DNA from: Syngnathus acus
Taxonomy: Eukaryota > Chordata > Actinopteri > Syngnathiformes > Syngnathidae
Assembly: GCF_901709675.1 (NCBI RefSeq)
Contig: NC_051094.1
Location: 684,001 to 748,000, forward strand
Direction of reading: 5' to 3'
DNA length: 64,000 nt
Part shown: piece by piece, positions 59,811-64,000 of the stretch
Layout: every line of letters starts with the position of its first letter
Numbering within the stretch: position 1 is the stretch's first letter
The notes under the pieces: model-generated
The model's database searches: none
Told to the model about the DNA's origin: nothing
Seen by the model: the letters and a program-made list of their open reading frames with translations, nothing else
Program-made: the position numbers and the translations under genes

Positions 59811-62327
59811 CTTGGTTTACAGTGCTTTTGATAATCCAAAAAAAAAAAGTTAAGGTCTTTTCGTAGGCTTTCCCTGCCCTTTTTTTCTTATTTATTTATT
59901 TATTTTGCTTCTCGCAGACGCCTGAAATTCTCATGCTAACACCGGCTGCTATTTTGCGTCACTTTGTCTAAGGCCCCAGTAATAGCCCGAAGGTATGACG
60001 CCACAACTACCCTTTACAACTATACGGTCCTTTTGGTGACGAGCAGTGTGGTGTTTGCACCAAACACACCTTTTGGAATTATGGCCAAAAAGTTCAACGG
60101 AAGGTTCATTAACATCACCGTCCGATGATGCAATCCCACATTGCCAACATTGCAGCTTTTGTCATGCCGACATCTTCTTGCATCACTACGACTTGTCACT
60201 CGGCATTGGTCGACTCTTGAACTCCAAAGTGAGAATGAGAGTGTGCTCAATCAGGGCAAAATTTGCATGACAGCATCGTCACGCTTTCCGGGTTCCCGCG
60301 GAGCCTTCGTGACCTCAACGACAATTAAAGACCTTTTCAACATGTAAGCTCGAGAGCGGTTTGAGGATCCTCCATTAATGGTAATTAACACCGACTTACT
60401 GTACTGGCGAGCCGATGGCGGTGACCGCAATGCTCACATTAACATAGAAAGTCATTTTGTGCCCTTTCTGATCCCTTCGAGTGCAGGATGAAAAGAGTAG
60501 CAGAGCGTCAGTCCGGGGAATCGAAGCCCTTTGAGACCCGACAGCGAGACCCATTCCATTACTGATATGAATTAAATATATTCAAGCGCCGTCGTTCGTT
60601 GGCACGACGATGAACCCGCATTTGTTGGGGTGTGCCGAAAACAAAACAAAAGGTTTGAAGACATTTTGCCATTAAACGGTTAAAAAAAGTTTGAATATTA
60701 AATACTCCAATACACTCAATAATTAAAAATAATAAAAATAAGAATAATTGATTTTCAAAAGGTATTCAATGTCTCATTTCTTTCATTTTTATAAATCAAA
60801 TTATAGCCACGACCCATTATACACTCTATATTTTTTGATGGCGTTTGTGAGATTTTTGTCATGTACAGTTCTTTCTTTGAGAAACCATCTGCCCTTTTGT
60901 CACATTGCTTTTTTTTCGCATGGCCTGTGTGTGAAAAGCACACCTTGAATCCTCGTGTTGTTCTGTACCGTAGCCGAAGGACCCACGCTTGGAACATATA
61001 TGACACAAGCACATTAACACCGCCCACACATATTGTCGAGCAACGCTGCCGCACAACACTGCGAAAGGTGATAGCACTTCCTCCGCTCTCGGGACGACCT
61101 CGCTCCCGGCAGGTCACGTACGACGCCGGCTTTGGACTGCGCCTCCGCAGGGCCATCTGGCGACACACGCCCCCCCCCACCCCCACCAAGCGAGCCGGTT
61201 GAGCCGTGCCGAGCGGCTCTTTGACATATTTCTGACAATGGCGTTTAGCATATACTTGGTGGATTATCTTGTTGCGTATGCCGAATCCCACCTGGCCGTC
61301 GCTTCCATTCACGACAGGCGGATGCTATGCCAGATTGCATCATTTGACACACAAGAAGTGAGGGAATCAAATAATCAGCAAACACACCCAACCAGCTTTA
61401 ATTAGAACTATTTTCATTTTTGCTTGCGTCATCTTATATTAAAGTATTATTACTTGAGTACAGTTTTTGGCAAATTGGACCACTATGAATGGTGAAAAAA
61501 ATTAAATACCTACTGAAGTAGCTTTTTGGAAGAGTATTTAAGAGTCAAATTATTAAATAAATAAATAAACAAACAAATAAATATAAATTCTTTAGTAACA
61601 TTACTCTTACTCTTTTTGCTACTCTAACCATCGATGATAAAAAAAAATGAATGTCAGTGTTTGCATTTGACGTTATTAAATTCTCTAGTAGGTTTTCAAT
61701 GAATATTTGTGCTTCATCAAGTATATATATATTTTTTCTTAAGTAACACCACTGTTATTTGAGTACTTCTTTATCTTACTCCGATCAAACCCAACAATCA
61801 CTGTTTAGTATTGGATGTAATGCGGCGAGTCACACAGACGAGCTGTCCAAGGTTCTGAAATGCGTTTCGCTTTACCAGTAGGGGGAGGTGTAGAGCTACA
61901 AATTGGCCAGCGTGTTGCGAGCACGTCAAATTCACCAAAACATCAGACCTGTGCCAACTATGTATGTTTATCTCGACATTCATTAGGATTGCACACGGAA
62001 CGTCTCCATTTTTTTTGTTGTTGCGATATTCACAATGAGAATAATAACATTTAAGGCGATATATAACCGTATCATATCGGAAGCCTCAGACTTTCCAGTC
62101 CCATGTTGGCACGTTTTGACAACAGCCCTCCCTCTCTTTCTTTTTTGTGTGCCTTCAAGCAGGGCGTGATCCCTGTGATGGGGCTCCAGGTCCCAGAATT
62201 CAGGCCTGGCCGGCCGGCCGTCTCTCTGCGAGCTCCTTTGGCATGCAGGTGCGTGCCTGCCTTGTGTCCGATCCGCATCAATTCGCCTCACGTCACCTTC
62301 CTATGCAAGGCAGCCACCCACCGGCAA

Positions 62328-62376
62328 GCAAGCCAGCCAGCCAGCCAGCCATCCAGCCAGCCAGCCAGCCAGCCAA
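62328..62376. repeat. (CCAG)n microsatellite
   Basis: About 12 ccag/agcc units with one interruption (catcc), upstream of the rtn4r-like promoter. It gives spurious Ala-Ser-Gln-Pro frames. Confidence 0.92.
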
Positions 62377-62699
62377 ACCCACCCAGCATTCCACCCACCT
62401 ACCCACCACCCGCTGCACATAAAACATTCATCAGAGAGCATGCAGCACTGCGCAGCAAGACATGTCTGTGTGAATAAGCAATTAAGTGTCACATTCACTC
62501 TTAAAATGCTCTCTACATGAAAAATAATGTCTGCGCTTCCGTTCGGGATTACGACTCTAAAAATAACTTGAGGGCTCGAGTGAAACCAGGCAGAAAAGGC
62601 AGTTAAGAATGCAACTTTTTTTCTCTCTCTTAAAACGGAAATTGTTTCAGATTATCAGGCGGATATTTTCGTAGCGTGATACGGACACATAAAACATTT

Positions 62700-63277
62700 A
62701 TTTAGGGATTCTCTCCTTGTGCCTCTCTCTCTTTTTCTCCTCCCACCTCCTCCACGCAGCCCCGCCCTTCATACGCCTCCCCTCCCCTCTCCCCCTTCCA
62801 CACCACCGCGCACACTAGCGCGCACCATCCATGCGCATTCATACACTTTTCCCTCTTTCGACTTGGGAACTATACAACATGGGACAGAAGGATATGTGCA
62901 TTTCAAACATGGATTCCATTTTGCTTTTGCGCCTTTACCGCTGATTCTACTTTCCGTTTTTCTGTGTGCGTGGACCTTGAGCTCTTCGTTGGAGCTTTTT
63001 TTCCCTTTTTATTTTTTTTATAGGCGCCCTATATTTTGGCGACGACGGGTGTCTCGAGCGCGTCGATCTCCAAAGTGGATGTTTATCACTGACTCTTTCC
63101 TCTAAGTCGCCCCCATGACTGAGCTCGGGTGCGTGCACGGACCGGGCTGCCCACTCGGCAGGAGCCGCGGCTAAAGTTTGCAGGGCTCGCCCTTATCACC
63201 TCCGGATTTGCCAATTCCCTCCTCACTAGGTGGATATCTGCTTGGATTTACGCAGCTTCCACAACACTATTAACACC
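62700..63277 (+). promoter_or_regulatory. Presumed promoter and 5' UTR of the rtn4r-like gene
   Basis: A pyrimidine-rich tract with GC boxes (ccccgccc near 62760) is followed by about 0.45 kb of mixed sequence leading to the ATG at 63278. Upstream ATGs occur at 62831, 62879, 62894, 62909, 63079 and 63115, so a transcript starting near 62800 would carry several uORFs. The start site is unknown; no clear TATA box was seen. Confidence 0.4.
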
Positions 63278-63299
63278 ATGAAGACCATTATTGCCGATG
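63278..63299 (+). CDS. rtn4r: Probable first coding exon of reticulon-4 (Nogo-66) receptor, partial gene
   Basis: ATG at 63278-63280 in a good context (A at -3) starts MKTIIAD, and the frame breaks in phase 1 at a gtgagt donor (63300 on). Human RTN4R also has a tiny first coding exon (MKRASAG) followed by a long intron, and it lies in 22q11.2 like PRODH and SCARF2. Position, length, phase and the MK start agree, but only seven codons are visible, and the leucine-rich repeats would lie past the window edge. The product is expected to be a GPI-anchored axonal receptor that mediates myelin inhibition. It could be another gene with a short first exon. Confidence 0.55.
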
Positions 63300-64000
63300 G
63301 TGAGTAGAGATAGACACAAGGCTGCGTGTAAAGTTTGCACATAAATCAAATATGATGGATTAATGCGCACTGATGCTACTATTAGATTGTTATAGATGAT
63401 TAGAAGTATGCATTTCTACTAAATGATTTGCGGGATTGACTCCATGCTGATTATTTTTTTCTATTAGTCGTGCATGCAGTGCGCGTGTATGCGCGCGCGC
63501 GCGCGCACGCACCTGGAAGCTGTTGCCACCCCTCCGCTCCCCTCCGCCTCCCTCCGGCCCTCCCTCCCTCCTCGATCCCCTATGATGAAGTTTGCAGAGA
63601 GTCCACTTGGCGGCTCAGTAGTACCGCGCACTGCACGAGCCCCCCACCCCGCCCGCCACTCGCTTGATAATTGGTGATTTTTGTGGCCTCGTCCCACTGT
63701 AGAGTGGACCAAATAGAGTGACAGGAAATTGGCTCTTGCGAGCTTTTGCCCGGGCTGAACTTTCTGAGCAATTCTAATGAGCAGAGGATTGCTCTTCCCT
63801 AGTCCAGTCCCACCGGAAATGGCCAACATTCTCATTTCTTGTCAGCCAGTCGCACGGGTCACTGAAGAGAGGTGCATGCTAGGAGGAGGACGCACCTGTG
63901 CTTTGTGTTTTGCTGTTCACACAGAATGTAACATACTATATAGTGTCAGCAGCACAAACCATTTTTGTTCCATCAGGAGTTTTTCAAGACCCAAGTTTCG
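63300..64000 (+). other. Start of presumed rtn4r intron 1, no coding sequence seen
   Basis: The donor gtgagt at 63300 opens an intron that runs off the window. It includes an alternating purine-pyrimidine run (cgcgcgcgc-type, about 63488-63510) and a pyrimidine-rich stretch near 63530-63580. Open frames on both strands are short and unrecognised. Confidence 0.45.

Larger units (their letters stand above)
56022..62699. other. Gene desert, part 4 (upstream of the rtn4r-like exon)
   Basis: No supported gene. It includes a LINE-like remnant near 57930-58060 ('aatccctgcgggacaccgca' reads NPCGTPQ, weak), a repeat with a CTCF-like core (59758-59810), and a ccag array (62328). Stretches around 59380-59560 and 60360-60400 are TAAT-rich and could be enhancers. 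Confidence 0.35.

Overview
This window looks like a piece of a compact bony-fish (teleost, probably percomorph) genome. The genes have many short coding exons with GT-AG introns and vertebrate-type proteins. The spacers are full of microsatellites (CT, TATCC, CTTC, ATCT, TG), homopolymers, short palindromic elements and relics of LINE and SINE retroposons of kinds common in fish. Nothing prokaryotic or organellar is present. A short 'aactcattcactgcc' inverted repeat suggests percomorph fish, but I cannot assign a species.

Three protein-coding genes can be supported. (1) scarf2 (scavenger receptor class F member 2, SREC-II) lies on the minus strand, 18946 down to 6202. Its 11 coding exons join in frame to 942 codons: signal peptide, EMI-like/EGF-like repeats, one transmembrane helix and a long basic Pro/Ser-rich tail. 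(2) prodh (mitochondrial proline dehydrogenase 1) lies on the plus strand, 21091 to 27881. Its 14 coding exons join in frame to 588 codons and carry all the catalytic motifs. (3) A 22-nt first coding exon at 63278-63299, followed by a strong donor, is most likely the start of rtn4r (Nogo-66 receptor), the rest of which lies beyond the right edge. The human orthologues of all three are in the 22q11.2 deletion region, so this is a compact fish counterpart of part of that region.

Layout: 1-6201 is repeat-rich spacer, probably including the scarf2 3' UTR. 6202-18946 is scarf2. 18947-21090 is the head-to-head spacer between scarf2 and prodh, with a 302-bp AT-rich element whose two ends are 68-nt hairpins in inverted orientation, and an unexplained 91-codon minus-strand ORF beside the prodh promoter. 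21091-28802 is prodh with its probable 3' UTR. 28803-62700 is a gene desert of about 34 kb with microsatellites, a SINE-like relic, a LINE reverse-transcriptase relic, dispersed repeats (two with a CTCF-like core) and several TAAT/octamer-rich stretches that look like conserved non-coding elements. 62700-64000 is the presumed rtn4r promoter, 5' UTR, first coding exon and start of intron 1.

The genes do not form a pathway. Scarf2 is a cell-surface receptor, Prodh starts mitochondrial proline catabolism, and Rtn4r is a neuronal GPI-linked receptor. What links them is synteny. Exon boundaries were set by eye from GT/AG sites, reading-frame continuity and similarity to the human proteins as I remember them; UTR limits are guesses.
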